The position numbers and the translations under genes are program-made. The notes under the pieces are model-generated. The model did no database searches. It had not been told where the DNA came from and saw only the letters and a program-made list of their open reading frames with translations. A stretch of DNA of 64,000 bases. Source: Sphagnum compactum. Lineage: Eukaryota; Bryophyta; Sphagnopsida; Sphagnales. The DNA is taken from the NCBI GenBank assembly GCA_965153455.1, contig OZ234497.1, forward strand, positions 5,580,001 to 5,644,000, in the 5' to 3' direction. Below, in pieces: positions 23,543-36,193 of this stretch (position 1 is its first letter; each line of letters starts with the position of its first letter).

Positions 23543-24247
23543 CAACTGTTGCATGCTCAAATGGTGAGTAGCCACAACCATCTGCACTTTAGGCATATTG
23601 TATCCAACATATCAGCAGATGTGGGCAATTTGCTTTTAGACAGGATTGGATCGGCTCTTGAAGCTTACAGCTTTTCATTACACAAATGCTTTGAGTCATG
23701 CAGTTAGCATCAGAAGTACAGGCCCATGTAACAAATGCCATTTGCAGTCTGCAGAAGTTCTTGGACTATCTAGGTTTTCTGCAGCGACCTTGGCAGTGTG
23801 AGTTCCTTAGACAAGGGGCAGGATAGCTGTTCAAGAAACCCACCATTTTTAGGATGCCATTGCACAGCACTTTTTGAGCGTGATAGGATTGGTGACATCT
23901 TGTGAAGGCTGTAAAGCAGAAGATTTCTGGCGATATTGCAAAGTACCACATGGGTATAATTGAGATGGAGCAAAATGCACACAAAAGACTATATGTTATT
24001 TACACTTCAAAGATTGCATCTGCTTTCTAGTGATGTTGTTTTCTAGGTGTCTGATCAAACCAGTGGATTCAACTCATGATTGTGACATAAGTGTTTGTGG
24101 TTTCAACAAAAAAGAAATCATTGGGATTCCTGAGCGACCATTTTTGTTACCAAAGAAATTACAACATGTCTCAGCTCATGAATGTGTGCTTGATCTCCAC
24201 AATAATCACTAGTCTAAGTTTCACATTTTACTTGAGCAAGCATGCTT
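23543..24247. other. LDL1 3' flank
   Basis: This is probably the 3' untranslated region of LDL1 followed by spacer. Short open frames on both strands show no family signal. Confidence 0.4.
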
Positions 24248-24655
24248 AGAGCAGCTCCACCAGTGTTCGGTATGTGGCCCAACAAAATAAAATTGAATGA
24301 AGAAAAGTCAAAACATGTTGTTTTGGATCAGCAAAATGATTATGGCCCAGCATTTTCCCACAAAGATGCCAACGCTGCTAAAAGGCATAGCAGACCGTGA
24401 TAAATATGAGAGATGCCGACGCAGGTAAAAGGCATAGAGGACCTCATGAATATGATATGATCTAACATAGCAGACCTGATATTATGATATGATCTGACTG
24501 TTGCTTACTATTTCTGATTGGCCAAGCATAATGATTGGTTCAGGTGGTTTGCTATTAGTAGTCTCCCACCTATTTGCAGTCCCAGTGTAAGTTTTATGAG
24601 TGCTATTGCAGAACAGTAAAATAACTAAACTTGGATATGAGAAATGTTTTTGAAT
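24248..24655 (-). mobile_element. MITE-like element, copy A (inverted, one end worn)
   Basis: The left end AGAGCAGCTCCACCAGTGTT and following CGGTATGTGGCCC match the ends of copies B-D at 44.8-47.8 kb. Reading backwards the interior matches theirs, including a GGTTCAGGTGGTTTGCTATT stretch (24538-24557). The right end stops near ACTAAACTTGGATATGAGAA without a clear terminal repeat. It sits about 360 bases before the PIN1 start and could lie in its promoter. Confidence 0.7.
24364..24457. repeat. 47-base tandem duplication inside MITE copy A
   Basis: Copies at 24364-24410 and 24411-24457 both begin AGATGCC and share TAAAAGGCATAG. Copies B-D lack this insert. Confidence 0.75.
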
Positions 24656-24848
24656 ACCCACCCAACACCGGAAAACAAACAACCGGCAGGTCTATGAATC
24701 CGAGAACTTTTCAGATCCGAAACCGAATTTGGTTTACCTATTTAACAAAATTCAAATACCCAACAATGCTGGAAAATTCGGAAAGAAGATGGAGAAAGAA
24801 ATGGGAGAAAAAGAAGTGGCGACACAAAGAAGGAGAAGGGCGCGGAAG

Positions 24849-24870
24849 GAGAGAGAGAGAGAGAGAGAGA
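24849..24870. repeat. (GA)11 microsatellite in the PIN1 leader region
   Basis: A pure GA run lies about 145 bases upstream of the PIN1 ATG. Confidence 0.9.
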
Positions 24871-25013
24871 AGAGTTCCTTGTGCTGTTGTTGCAGCAAAG
24901 ATTTTGTTTTTGCAGGAAGAAGATCGGTTTGTGGTTTTGTTGTTGTAGAGAGAAGATTTTTTTTGTGAGCGAGTGATTTAAGACGTGGCAGAGGAAATAA
25001 ACAGCGGAGAAAA

Positions 25014-27714
25014 ATGAGTTCGGAGAAGGTCAGGGCATCACATTTGTTGCTGAAGCATGAGGGTTCCAGGAGACCGGCGTCATGGAAGGATCCGGAGGGG
25101 AAAGTGATCAAACAAACCTCGCGGAACGATGCCGTAGCCAAGCTGAATGCATTCAGGGCCGATGTGCTCAGCGGCAAGGCGCAACTGGCGGATCTGGCTG
25201 CTGTTCACTCCGACTGCAACTCAGCCAAGCGGGGTGGCGATCTTGGTTTGTCTCGCCCCGAATATATGTGTTCTGTTTTTCGTCATGGATTTCTTTGGTT
25301 TTTTTTCTCTCTTTTCTTGCAGGTTGAAAATGGAACGCGGGAGGATTGATGGATTTTTGTAAGGAGAAGATTAGACCAGAAGTTTTATGACGGCTTTAGA
25401 TCGGCGATGCTTAAGGTAGGCGATGCTGGCTTCGAGTCTGCTGGTTCATTTTGGATGGAGAATATTATCGTACTGCCTGCTTTGAAGACCCAGGGTTTAC
25501 GGTTTAGGGCTTAGGGTTTAAGGTTTTAGGGTTTAGCAGGACATCGAACAGGGAGTTTGACATGAAGGCCATGGTATCAAGTTTGTGTAAACTCCCTACA
25601 GCGCTTGTGATTCCGTTGGGAACTGGGAGATATAATGTGTTGGTATAAGACAGTGTTATGTGACCTATATGGTATCAATTCTGTCACTTGAGAACAGTAT
25701 GCAACAGAGTGGGAAAGGATTTAGCAAGTATGATGAAGTGGTGTGAACCTCAGCAATGCTTCCTGGTATTCATTGGTGGCTTCCCATCCTTCCTCTTGTT
25801 AGACCTGACATGTTTTGCATGAGTGTAAGAAATGCAAGTAGTGTGTTTTGTTTATTAGCAGCTGAGGCCTTGATCAATGAAACTAGAATTGAATCAAAGA
25901 GGAACCAAACTTGATGGAAGCTAAGTCAAGGCTGGAAAGCAGCTGACTTGTCTGAAATAAGGAAAGCAGCTTGGGGACTGCAAGATACAACCCATTTCTA
26001 TGGTTGACTTGTTGATTGAGATGAGAAACATTCCAATGCCAACCCTAATGTATGATGCTATGTCTAAAAGGCAATCTTGTTCAGCCTTGGATTGTTGTTG
26101 AAGAGAGGGGGTTTTTTACAGTAGGTCACCCAAACTGTGTTAGAGAGGGTTAAGCTTGGAACTTGAAATTCAGCTGTATGTTTCTGCTGTAGAAAATCTG
26201 TTAGCAGTATTGAGAAGAGTTCTTTTCAATGTTCCAAGTATGCTATTCAGGTGCATACTTGCCATTATTGTCTGCATATATCTGGACCGGTTTGATTCAT
26301 GTTAGATGGTGTCAATGCCTTTGATGACACAGATAGTATAAGTCCTGTTATTCTTGTGCATCCTTCCCAATATTGTCCTTGTATACCAGGACACAATTTT
26401 ATTCTTCTTAAATTGGGATCTTTCTTTATTGGTTTTCTTGTTATTCACTTCTTGCTTATTGATATAGTTATGCACATCCTTGAATGAGATTCTGAATATA
26501 ATAGAATCCCTTCTATCACTGGAAGATTTAACTCTTCATAGTCCTGAAGGCCTGTGATGGCACATCTTAACTATACATTTAGAATTCATTGGTGTCATGT
26601 TGTTTTAGTCTCTTCTCATTGCAATTTGGTGATCAAATATTGTTCAGGGAGCTCGCATGTACATCATGAGGTTACAATTGATCTTGAGATAAATTGTCTT
26701 GCAGCAACCATATTGTCTGTGGCTGTCATCATCTACGAATTGTGATACAGATTGATTTATCATAGAATTTGCAGCCAGTTTGTCCATGGACATAGTCAAG
26801 GTTGTGTGTGTTAAGATACCATGTATAGTTCTGATAACGGGACTAGTTGGTGCTGCACTGTGTATCTCTGAGAGACTCTACCTTGTTTTCCCAGCCATAA
26901 CCATGGAGTGCAGATATTACAATACTATGATGCAACAATCAGTTTATGGACACTATTTCTGACTTTTTTTGCTTGAAAGTTCAAGTTCTTTTTTAGAAAA
27001 GTTCTTTTCTTCCTCATTTACAGTAGTTTTGTCTTCAGAATGTTTGCATGCTCTTGATCTAGGTCTTGGAGGTTCTCTGTTTGGCATGTCTGTTTTCGCT
27101 CTGCTGAAGTAGATCACAGGCTTGTTCTGATTGGACTTCTCTTTTGATTTGACAGCAGAGGCTTTTTCAGCTAGCTGCATGTAGAATCTTAAGCTTGTGC
27201 AGTTGCTGAAAGTTCCAGTACTGCTGCTTTGTGTATGTATATTGAAGGCAGCTTGAAAAGCAGAAGAGTTGTACATGGTTAACTGCTGTGATGTATGCAT
27301 GCAAGGTCTGATATAAAGAGATGTCCAAGGTGATTCTTCAGTCTGGCATCAGAGTGGTCATATGGAACCAAAGAATTTGAAAGTGCTGTTGGTACAAGCA
27401 GAGATTTCCTCTGTGATGCACAAGTTTACTTTTTAGGGTAGAATATGGCATTGTTCTGGGAGAAACAGGACCACAGTACTGGATAGATGAACTTGTAGTT
27501 CCTTGAGGTCCAGGCAGATTCAATCCAAAACATACCTTTCTTTTGGTCATCATCTACCGATACTCATATGCTGTGTTGGAATGGAACAGGCTGGTTCAGC
27601 CGTGGCCAGATGCAAGAGGCGTTTGAGAAGGCCACATTTGGGCTTAAAGTTGGTGAGCTGAGTGACATTGTGGACACTGACAGTGGGGCCCACATCATTA
27701 TGCGAACTGGATGA
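25014..27714 (+). CDS. PIN1: PIN1-type peptidyl-prolyl cis-trans isomerase (parvulin), 2 exons, 118 aa
   Basis: It isomerises phospho-Ser/Thr-Pro bonds and acts in the nucleus and cytosol. Exon 1 (25014-25245) codes [20 protein letters not shown] onward to [13 protein letters not shown]. Exon 2 (27590-27714) codes [20 protein letters not shown] then [20 protein letters not shown] and a TGA. The 2344-base intron starts GTTTGT, ends AACAG and splits a Gly codon. The 118 residues compare with 119 for Arabidopsis Pin1At. As in other plants there is no WW domain. Visible active-site parts are the first His in ASHLLLKH, the basic KHEGSRR loop that reads the phosphate, the Cys of [13 protein letters not shown] and the second His of GAHII. 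Left unspliced, the frame runs into a TGA at 25349. A MITE and a GA run lie upstream. Confidence 0.94.
25493..25536. repeat. Interstitial telomere-like repeat in the PIN1 intron
   Basis: A short imperfect run of GGGTTTA, GGTTTAGGG, TTAGGGTTTA and TTTTAGGGTTTAG units shows the plant telomere motif TTTAGGG. Confidence 0.75.
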
Positions 27715-30440
27715 TGGTGAGGAGGAAACTCATGGCTCTTTCTTTTTGTCTACATGAGGAAGTTCAATCACTTTTTCATTAATGTGACACTGCCAAGGTC
27801 AAGCCACGATTGGAGTACACAATTGGAGTAAGGGTGTAATGAGAAAAAGAAGCAGTAGCCAATTTCAGGAGGTCTTGATGATCATTCTGCTGTCTACAAG
27901 TTTTAGCAGAGTGTTTATGTTTTCTTGATGTGTGTTGCACGCACCTAATACTTGCTGTGATGGTTGATTTGCCCCTCTTAAATATTTGCTAACTTCATTG
28001 AAGTGCCCTTGTGATAAATCGCATTCTTTGAGTTCTTGAGTTCTTTGCTTTGTGACTTTTGTGATGGAAGATATGATTCAGGATGTTGGGGGCACTACAG
28101 ATGGAGCAACGCTTTGAGAAGATGATGAATGCAGCAAGTGGAAGTCTGAATTGGAGACTTTTGCCACCAGGACTTTTGGTGGAGGGCACTTCTTTACAAG
28201 AAAAAGTATGGTTTGGAATTGCAAAGAACAGAATGATTTCCAAAGGTAACAATTAGAACTCCAGACATTGTTAAGAAGAAATTTTCTATGCACACTTAAA
28301 ACTTATGTTATAATTCGTTGCTGGTTGAATTGGAAAAATGATTGTTTTGCAATAGTAGTATGCAAGATGTATTTTTTCCAAACAATTTGAAGCTTCTTTA
28401 AATATGATGTATTAATGCACAAATTTTGAATATGGAGAGTTTGCATTTATGCTATTGGATAAGTTTGTTTTGAATATATTGCAAGTTGAGAGAAATTTCA
28501 GAAAGCATTTTGCAATAAGGGAATTTTCCTACTCTTACTCACTTCTAGCAGCCTTTAAGTTCAACACCCAAGATTCATGGTCATGTTCACATCAATTTCA
28601 ATGCTTGTTGGTACCGTAGTTAGCTAGCTCATAAATTCAAATGAAGTGATAAAATTCCAAAACATTTTGGGTGATGTTTGTTTTATTTCTAAATGCTTCT
28701 TGGTTTGTTAATTAAGATAGCATGTCGTCACCATAGACAAGCACAATGGGGGACATCATTTTTTTTAATCGGAAAATTATGACTAAACATATAGTGTCTC
28801 GTTTACTAGTTCTTGGGTAAAGATTATAATTCAGTTTAAAATACGAGCACGTTTTTTTTTCAAACCAAGATATAATATAAGGGATGCTCTAATCCCAAGT
28901 ATTAGAAAAAATTTAAAAATTATATAAGCATATGTTCAAGGGGCTTAGGTATTAGCTGTTGGTAAGGTGAATTAAATTTTTCTAAGGTCTATAGTTCCTA
29001 AGGTTTTGAATTTGATTTCAATTTTTTTGACAAAGGGGAAAAAAAGGTAACATCGTGAAGGGGTGGAGTGAGTTTCTTTGAAATGAATTAATAAACATTG
29101 CTTATTGTTCTTCCTTAACAATTATTTATATTATTTCATCTTTATTATTGTATTTATGTTCAATGGTTTTTTTTTGCTTTGTAGACAAATTGTGAATCTT
29201 GAATTTAAACTAAAAATTTAAACAAATATATGGTATCAAAATTTAATGCAAACAGAAATTCTAAACTAATTCTAAGGTGTATTAAATATGTGAATATTAT
29301 AAACTTAAATTATAATAAGGTGTAAAAAAAATTATTTCCTTCACATAACACCTCAAACATTACCCTTTTTACTTAAATAATGTCAATTTTTTACACATGG
29401 TGCCCCATTCGAGAACGATGTTCAAACATAATATCTATATGCCAATATGTACATAATAACCATGTGCCTTCCAAGTGAAGGAAGCCAATGCATGTGCACA
29501 CACTTTGTTCAAAGCACATTCCTAGAAGACTTTGAGGAAGTCTTTATAAACTAGTAGATAAGAAATGTCTACGAGAACTTAGCATTCAATTGAAGTCATG
29601 GACACCTACATCATCTTTTCAACCCCTTGAACAAATGTTGCGCGACTTTTAACTATTGATTTGGATTGACTCAATTATGACTCATACTTTCAATTGTGAA
29701 CCCTATGGACTTGCATGCACAAATAAATGGATGAATACACAAACTATTAATTTAATTATTCATCCATGAAGGTCTTGACACATCCAATCCCATATCACCT
29801 TGAAGGTTCAACAAGTTGTGGATGCCCAAAGGATTTGGCCATGGATTCCGTCAAACTCTAGTTGATGATTTGATTGTCCAATGTTATCGATGATAGGGGG
29901 GGGTTCTTGTTCCATGACATTGGGGATAAGCTACCATTCACTCTTGTGTATGTGATCCCACTTTGAAGTCCATGTAATCATTTGCACACAAATTGTGTAT
30001 GAAAAGAAGCACACAATCGTATATTTAACTTCACCATACTAAAGAAACTCCACCGGGCTATCAATTGATCACAACTCCTTTCTCTTCTTCTTTGTATTTA
30101 GATAACCAACTCAACACAAAAACCCATATTTGGCTCAATTGATGTTTATGTCAATCAAAGGAATATGATGAAAATTTTAACCAACATGTCATTTCACAAC
30201 TACATTACAAAGAGAAGAAAAACAATCATCCATCATAGGAACCACATTTCATCTCACAAAAGATGCACATAAAACACCCATAGAAATTTCCTCCGGGGGC
30301 ACCTTATGTAGATGGATAATATTTGTTCAAAATGAGGAGGCCACTTACAGTAGCTATACAAGAGGCTTCCTACACCCAACTATAATAGAATACGTGTATT
30401 CATGTTCATTTACTAGTCGGTGTAAGAGACCTCTTGTAAG
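27715..30440. other. PIN1 3' flank and AT-rich spacer
   Basis: The PIN1 3' end passes near 28.3 kb into strongly AT-rich DNA. No gene is recognised. Open frames are short and interrupted. Confidence 0.45.
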
Positions 30441-30444
30441 AGTA

Positions 30445-30780
30445 AGGTGCTTCCCACTCTTATTACCTCGTGATCTATGTATGGTTAGGCTCATCACAGT
30501 GTTTTGCCTCATGCTTTACAATAAGTAAAGCCCATGGATGAAAGACTTTTGTCGAATGTGGGGTTAGACTTAGTTATCACCTCATCCTAGGCCCATTATT
30601 TGAGGAATGCCGTTCACATCCAAATGTTTTACCAATCAAATAAATGACCTTTTGTACTTCGTGTGGGCCTCCCTTAATTTTCAGGGCCTATGCCCTTAAG
30701 CAACCTTTGGAACAAAGCTTCCCATGTAAACAATAATCACCTTGTGATTTATGTATGTTTAAGCTCGCCATAATAAAGTT
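30445..30780. repeat. Dispersed repeat, copy 1 (related copy near 44.18-44.44 kb)
   Basis: CCTCGTGATCTATGTATG, CCTCATGCTTTACAA, CACCTCATCCTAGGCC and a TTATTTGAGGAATGCC-like word occur in the same order as near 44.18-44.44 kb. A CACCTTGTGATTTATGTATG word at about 30740 starts another partial unit. The nature of the element is unknown. Confidence 0.5.
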
Positions 30781-31009
30781 ATCCACAAAGACAATAAAAC
30801 TTAGAAGCAAGTTATCCACAAAAGACAATAAAACTTAGGAGCAAAACTATGATAGGGCTTCATAACAACTAAGGACAACAATCAAAATGTAGGAGGGGAT
30901 TGCACAAAAACAAAATAAGAAAGAAAGAATTTCAAATTTCCTCTTCAACTCATGATGATTTGACTTTCCTAATGTGTCTTATGTTTTACATGTAAACAAC
31001 TAGAGTATG

Positions 31010-31680
31010 GGATGCTTAAAAGGACTTGGGGGATTACACAAAATCTATTTAAGGACTACTTAGGGAGACACCTGAAGGCTTACTTAAGTTATGGGATATT
31101 TAAAGATTACTTAAAAGGTTACATAAAATCTACCTATGGGGCTAGTTAACAATTGCCCAAGGAAACACTTGGGAGTTTACCTAAGTTATGGGATACATGG
31201 GGTTACTTAGGGGGCTACATAGAGCCTACATAGGAGGTTACTTAGGGGCTATCAAAAGCTTACATAAGAGGTTACATAATTCTTGCTTAGAAGGCTACTT
31301 ATGGGGGCTACCTAAGGAATACCTAGAGAAGCCACCTAATGGCTTACCTAGATTATGGGACACTTAAAAGGTGTTTAAGGGGTTACATAAAGCCTACCTA
31401 AAGGGAGCTACCTAGGCACTATCTAACGGGATGCCTAAGGGCTTTCGCAGGTTATTGGACACCTAAGGGCTATTTAAGAAGCTACATAAAACTTACCTAT
31501 GGGACTAGTCATGGATTTTTTAGGTTAGGGGATAGCTAGGGGTTATTCAAGTTGCTACCGAAGGCTATTAAAATCAGCTCATAATGCAAAAAGGACTACA
31601 TAAAACCTATCTATGGGGCTAGATAGGGGTTAAATAGGGCTAACATATAGCCCCCTAATCTATGTGGTAGTAACCTAAGT
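31010..31680. repeat. Degenerate tandem array of GGGGCTACATA / CCTACCTA words
   Basis: Short units such as GGGGCTACATAGAGCCTAC, GGTTACTTAGGGG and GCTTACCTAGATTATGGGA recur about every 20-40 bases over 0.65 kb. Similar words recur at 34.74-34.90 kb. This is a decayed satellite-like array with no coding content seen. Confidence 0.65.
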
Positions 31681-32009
31681 AGACCATAATGTGGTTATAA
31701 TAAAAATTATAGGGACCACTTGGGGGTGTTCATCCCTAGTAATTTTGAAGAGTGATCCTCACTTTGGTAGAGTTTATGGATCCTCAAAAGGGCGGATGAG
31801 TGGGTAAAGTGAGTCACAAGTGGGGGACATCCTTGAAGTGTAGGACTAGATTTAATTATCCTTATCTCATCACAAGCCTAAATTTAGAAATACACACACC
31901 ATTGGGGTTGTACCCTACACTTTTCACCCACCAAACAAGTTGGCAAAGATGAAAAATCATGTACTCAAGTCACAACCATGAACAAAATAACACTAACCTA
32001 AGCCAAAGC

Positions 32010-32560
32010 AATGCATACAACTAAAGCGAAATAAGTAATTGGTGTGCTCGAGTCAAAGATGACATTGTCAAATCCATTGATGGGGGTGTATGTCAAAGGT
32101 GTCGTTTGGGATGTTGAACATGGTGTCGTTGATGTTGATTCCAATCATGCCCACATAATATTGTGGAAAAAAATCATTTTGGATGATGGGTGCGTAGAAT
32201 AAATTGTTATTTATGGTCAATCCTTCTAGACTTCCAAAGAAAAGGGCACTAACATTCATGGTGAAAGAGTGAAAGGACACCAAACAATAGGAGAAAAATG
32301 TTAGCATAGATTTCTTGGAACTAACTTGGTAAAGAGAAAATGCTTTGGCCTAAACCAACAATTCCATCCACACCATAGAACCCCCAAGGATTGATTATGC
32401 CCACATCCAAATACCACATTGGTAATGGTAATTGACCGTCCATCTAAATTCATGATAGTGAATGTCTCTCATATGCCAAGTTGCCACCTCTCTAGTGGTT
32501 TCCCCACCTAAGTATTGTAGATAGTATTGAGATAAGTTGCTTGAGCAATTGCCCTCTCCT
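32010..32560 (-). pseudogene. Aspartic protease pseudogene (nepenthesin/CND41-like, A1 family)
   Basis: Read on the minus strand, consecutive pieces in changing frames match a plant pepsin-like protease in the right order: ITITNVVFGCGHNQ (about 32390-32432), GVDGIVGLGQSIFSLPS (about 32325-32377), FFSYCLVSF (about 32270-32296), LFFGSLEGLT then YAPIIQNDFFPQYYVGMIGI, NIPNDTFDI (about 32090-32240), and NGFDNVIFDSSTPITYF (about 32030-32085). The second catalytic Asp is kept, but the motif reads DSS in place of DSG. Breaks are a frame change after the FGCG block, a TAG after SLPS, a frame change before FFSYCL and another after TFDI. The N-terminal half with the first catalytic Asp was not found; a faint piece YLQYLGGETTREVAT lies at about 32475-32525. 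Old and non-functional. Confidence 0.72.
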
Positions 32561-34735
32561 AAGTACTTGTCTTGAAGAAATTCCTAATGAAAAAAACACC
32601 AATGAGAGTTATTTACAAATTTGAAATTGTTGAATTTTGGAGCTAGAAATTCTTATCTAGTTGATCTCCTCCCAATGTGTTTCCTACCTAAGGTTAGATG
32701 TGCATGATAGGAGGGGGCCGAAGATTAATCATATTGACAATAGAAGTTGAATTCACAATCCTTTACATACCTAGCAATGAATTTGTCAATGCATGATACA
32801 TTCGAACCCTCAAATCCTTGTTTCCAAAATATCTATCAAGTTTCATCAACTTTTCAAAACGCTAAGAACTAAAAGTTTCCACCTCGTAACAATTTTGGAT
32901 TTCATGTCCAAAAATAAATAAAAATCCCAAAAGTTTTTTAATTTTCCTTCACAAACTTTTGTTCTTCGTAAAATAGTTTTTTTTTTTTTTTTGAAATTTC
33001 AGCATTCCTACAAATAATATAAGCAATGTCAAAGCTACCAAGGTACTACAATATAAAGAAGATATATGTTTATGTTCCAATGATCTCTTGTTATTGTGTT
33101 ACTTGAAGTGCAAATTCCTTCTCTATGCTTTTGAATAAGCTGGCAATAATTGGGACCATTCATGGATCCTAGTTAGTAGCGGGTTTTTCTTTTTTTCTTT
33201 TTTTTTCGTTTTTTTTCTTTTTTTGGTGGAACATTTGCAAAAAATTTACCTCAAAAATTGAAAAGAACTATTTTGTAACAAATTCTCTTTTGTTTTAAAA
33301 AAAATTGGCAAATTTTCAAGGAAAAAAAATCGAGAAAAAATTCCCAGAAATTAAATTTGTGATACTTTTTTTCAATTTTTTGGTGTTGCATCATTGGCGA
33401 GCATCTGAATTCTACGATTTAGCATTAAATGGCAACATGTTTTTAGAACCTATCTAATTTTTTTTTTTAAACTAGTTTAAAAAATCTACAAACTAAAATC
33501 AAAGTCCAAATGTGGCAAAAGCTTTCTTTTTTAAAAAAAAAGCTTTTATGAAATTTGGCAATTTGTTTCAGGAAAAGGGAGTGCTTTTTAATTTTTGCAT
33601 TTTGGCAAAACAATTCTATAAAAAAAATGAACACATCAGAAAAATGAAAAATAAAACATTGGCTATTAGTGGTGATGTGGTGGGTTTTGTTTTTTGTCCT
33701 AGTGTTTTTTTCCTTCTTCTTTTTCAATTTTGTGATGGAGCCAAAAGGATAGTCTCTAAGAAGAAAATAACCAAATTTGGTTATAAAATGACATATGAAA
33801 GTTTTAAAGTCTTAAAATCCTTTTATATTGTTGGCCACATAAAAATACAAATCTAGCAATAAAAAAAAGACACCAACAACCCTTTCTTTTTCCCATTCTC
33901 TATTTTATTTTTCTTTAAATGGTGCCCCTATTTATGCTTGTTAGTAATTAATGGGGCCACCAAGGGTGAATACGATAGTATGATGGCAAGTTCAACATTT
34001 CATTATTATTATTATTATTATTTAATTAGAATATTCCAAAATGGTCTAAAAGATTCCAGGTTGATAGCTATAAATATTTCAGAATATTCTAAAAGATTTT
34101 CCTTTTTCCCCCCTTTCACATGGGTAATAATATGATCTAAGGAAAATTGACTTCGAAAATGTCTAATAGAGATTAATATTGGACAAATTAACATAGATTA
34201 AGGTACAACCTTGTTTGAATTTTTTTTTTTTTTCCATTATTATGACCTTTAAAGATAAAAGTGAAAATCTTGGGTCATGGGTCTAGAGTCCTGCAAATCT
34301 TGTGAACCCCATACCCAATTCCACTCACTTTACAACTACAATTGCATTGGGGATGAAATATCCCCCAATGAAACATGGATTACAGGGTCAAACTACAGCC
34401 CAAAGACAGGGTGATTTTTAAGGATAACTCTATTTGGATCAATAGTTATTGAAGAATGACCCATGACATGAAGTCCCACAAAATCACCTTGATAGTCATA
34501 ATGTGAAATATTTATGACATGTAATTGAATACCAACCTTCACAAATGTGAAGAACATTCAAGTGCAAAGGATAAACCATGATGATGATGATGACAAATTG
34601 TATCACCCATAGGCAAGAAGCCTATACAAATCAAAAATATTATTATTATATTATTATGTTTTATTATACTTTATATTCTATATATTTGACACTAGAATTG
34701 ACAACTATGACTTAAAACATCTTACCTAGAGTTTA
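32561..34735. other. AT-rich spacer with low-complexity T and A runs
   Basis: No gene is seen. Long T or A runs occur at about 32980-33000, 33180-33230, 33295-33335 and 33455-33545. An (ATT) run is at about 34001-34021 and a (GAT) run at about 34578-34592. Open frames here are products of low complexity. Confidence 0.55.
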
Positions 34736-34890
34736 CCAATGGGCCACCTATTTACCATGGGCTACACACCTACCTATTTACATACCCACATGCTACCTAC
34801 CTATCTACCTGCCTACCTATGGGTTACCTACCTAGGATAGGGGCTATCAAATGCTTACATAGGGGGATTACATAGTGCCTAACTAGGGAC
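34736..34890. repeat. Short CTACCTA-type tandem array
   Basis: CTACCTATCTACCTGCCTAC and related words repeat for about 150 bases and share vocabulary with the array at 31.0-31.7 kb. Confidence 0.6.
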
Positions 34891-35350
34891 CTACCCACAA
34901 TGCTTCTTGCCATGATCATGGTACTATTGGAAAACCCTTGATGAGTAAGGATGCACCAATTGGTTTCATAATGTTTCAACTTATGATGGAGAAGTTATTG
35001 AATATTGAACAATTCTTTCACTAAAATTTCATTTGAATCAAAATTAAAAATTAAAGGGGAATTTGGATGCACTCTTGGTATTATTGGAGAACCTTTAATG
35101 ACTGGCATTTAATGAAGGTGATTTGAAAAAAATTAGACCTAAAGTGAAAGACATACAAAATCTTTAATATTTTATCATTTGGAATTCAATTAAATTTACA
35201 AAAAATGGTTGTGGAAGGAAAAATTAGTTGGGTAATTAATTTACACATGGATCGATTACATAGGCTACACTAGTGTACATGAAAGGCTACCTATGGAGTT
35301 ACATATGACCTATTTAAATCATATTTAGTCCAAAATTTTAATTCAAATAC
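34891..35350. other. AT-rich spacer
   Basis: Nothing recognisable. A weak direct repeat of TATTGGA(G/A)AACC(C/T)TT(G/A)ATGA occurs near 34924 and 35080. Confidence 0.4.
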
Positions 35351-35354
35351 CCAT

Positions 35355-36112
35355 TTTCAAACCCTAAAACCAAAGCCCTAATCTAAATGCAAATTAAAAA
35401 CTTTAATCTTAAACTCAAAACCAAAACTTGAATGCAAAATATGTTAATCCATAACCTTAGTCTTATACCTTAAAACCAAAACCCTAATTTATGACTACAA
35501 TCTAAAACTTTAAAACCAAAACATTAATCGAAATACCATAATCTAATATTTTAATAATAAGTTTATTTCTAAACCCTAGATCCAAACCCCCACTTGAAAC
35601 CCTTAAAATCATAACCTTAATTTAAAACCCTAAAATCAAAACTGTAATCCAAAACCTTAAAACAAAAATCATAACATGTAACCCCCAATTGAAACCTTTA
35701 AAACCAAAAACCTAATTTAAAATTTTAAAGCCAAAACCTTGATGCAAGATGTTAATTTGTATCAAAAGTCTAAAATCAAAACTTTAATCCATACCCCCAA
35801 TCCAAATCCCTAAAACCAAAACCCTAATTAAAAGCCTTTAAATCACAACCCTAATGCCAAACATTAATCCTAAATTTTAATTTTAAACCCTAAAGTTGGG
35901 ATTGTAATCCATACCCCCAATTAAAACCTTTAAAACCAAAACCTAATTCCAAAACCATAAAACCTCAATCTTTAATCTAAATTTGATTCCAAAACCCTAA
36001 TCCAAAGCCTTGGTAGTAAATTTTAATTTGCCTAAATCCCAAATGCTAAAAACAAAACAACAATTTTAAACTCTAAAACCAAAACCCTAATATAAAACCC
36101 CCAAACCAAAAC
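35355..36112. repeat. Degenerate telomere-like block (CCCTAAAACCAAAA words)
   Basis: For about 750 bases the plus strand is built of AACCCTAAAACC, AAAACCCTAATCC, AAACCTTAAAACCAAAACC and close variants. This gives a strong A and C bias on one strand, like a decayed plant telomere repeat (CCCTAAA on this strand). Few exact tandem units remain. Confidence 0.7.
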
Positions 36113-36193
36113 AAGAAATATAGGCTAGTGTCCTAAGGTGGCGGTTGTATTAAACTACTTTTAATATGGGGGTTATAATTAATAAGTAAGTTC

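Noticed and set aside
26299-26745. Two plus-strand frames in the PIN1 intron
   Set aside because: Same frame but with three stops between them and no family match; PIN1 joins exactly from 25245 to 27590 without them.
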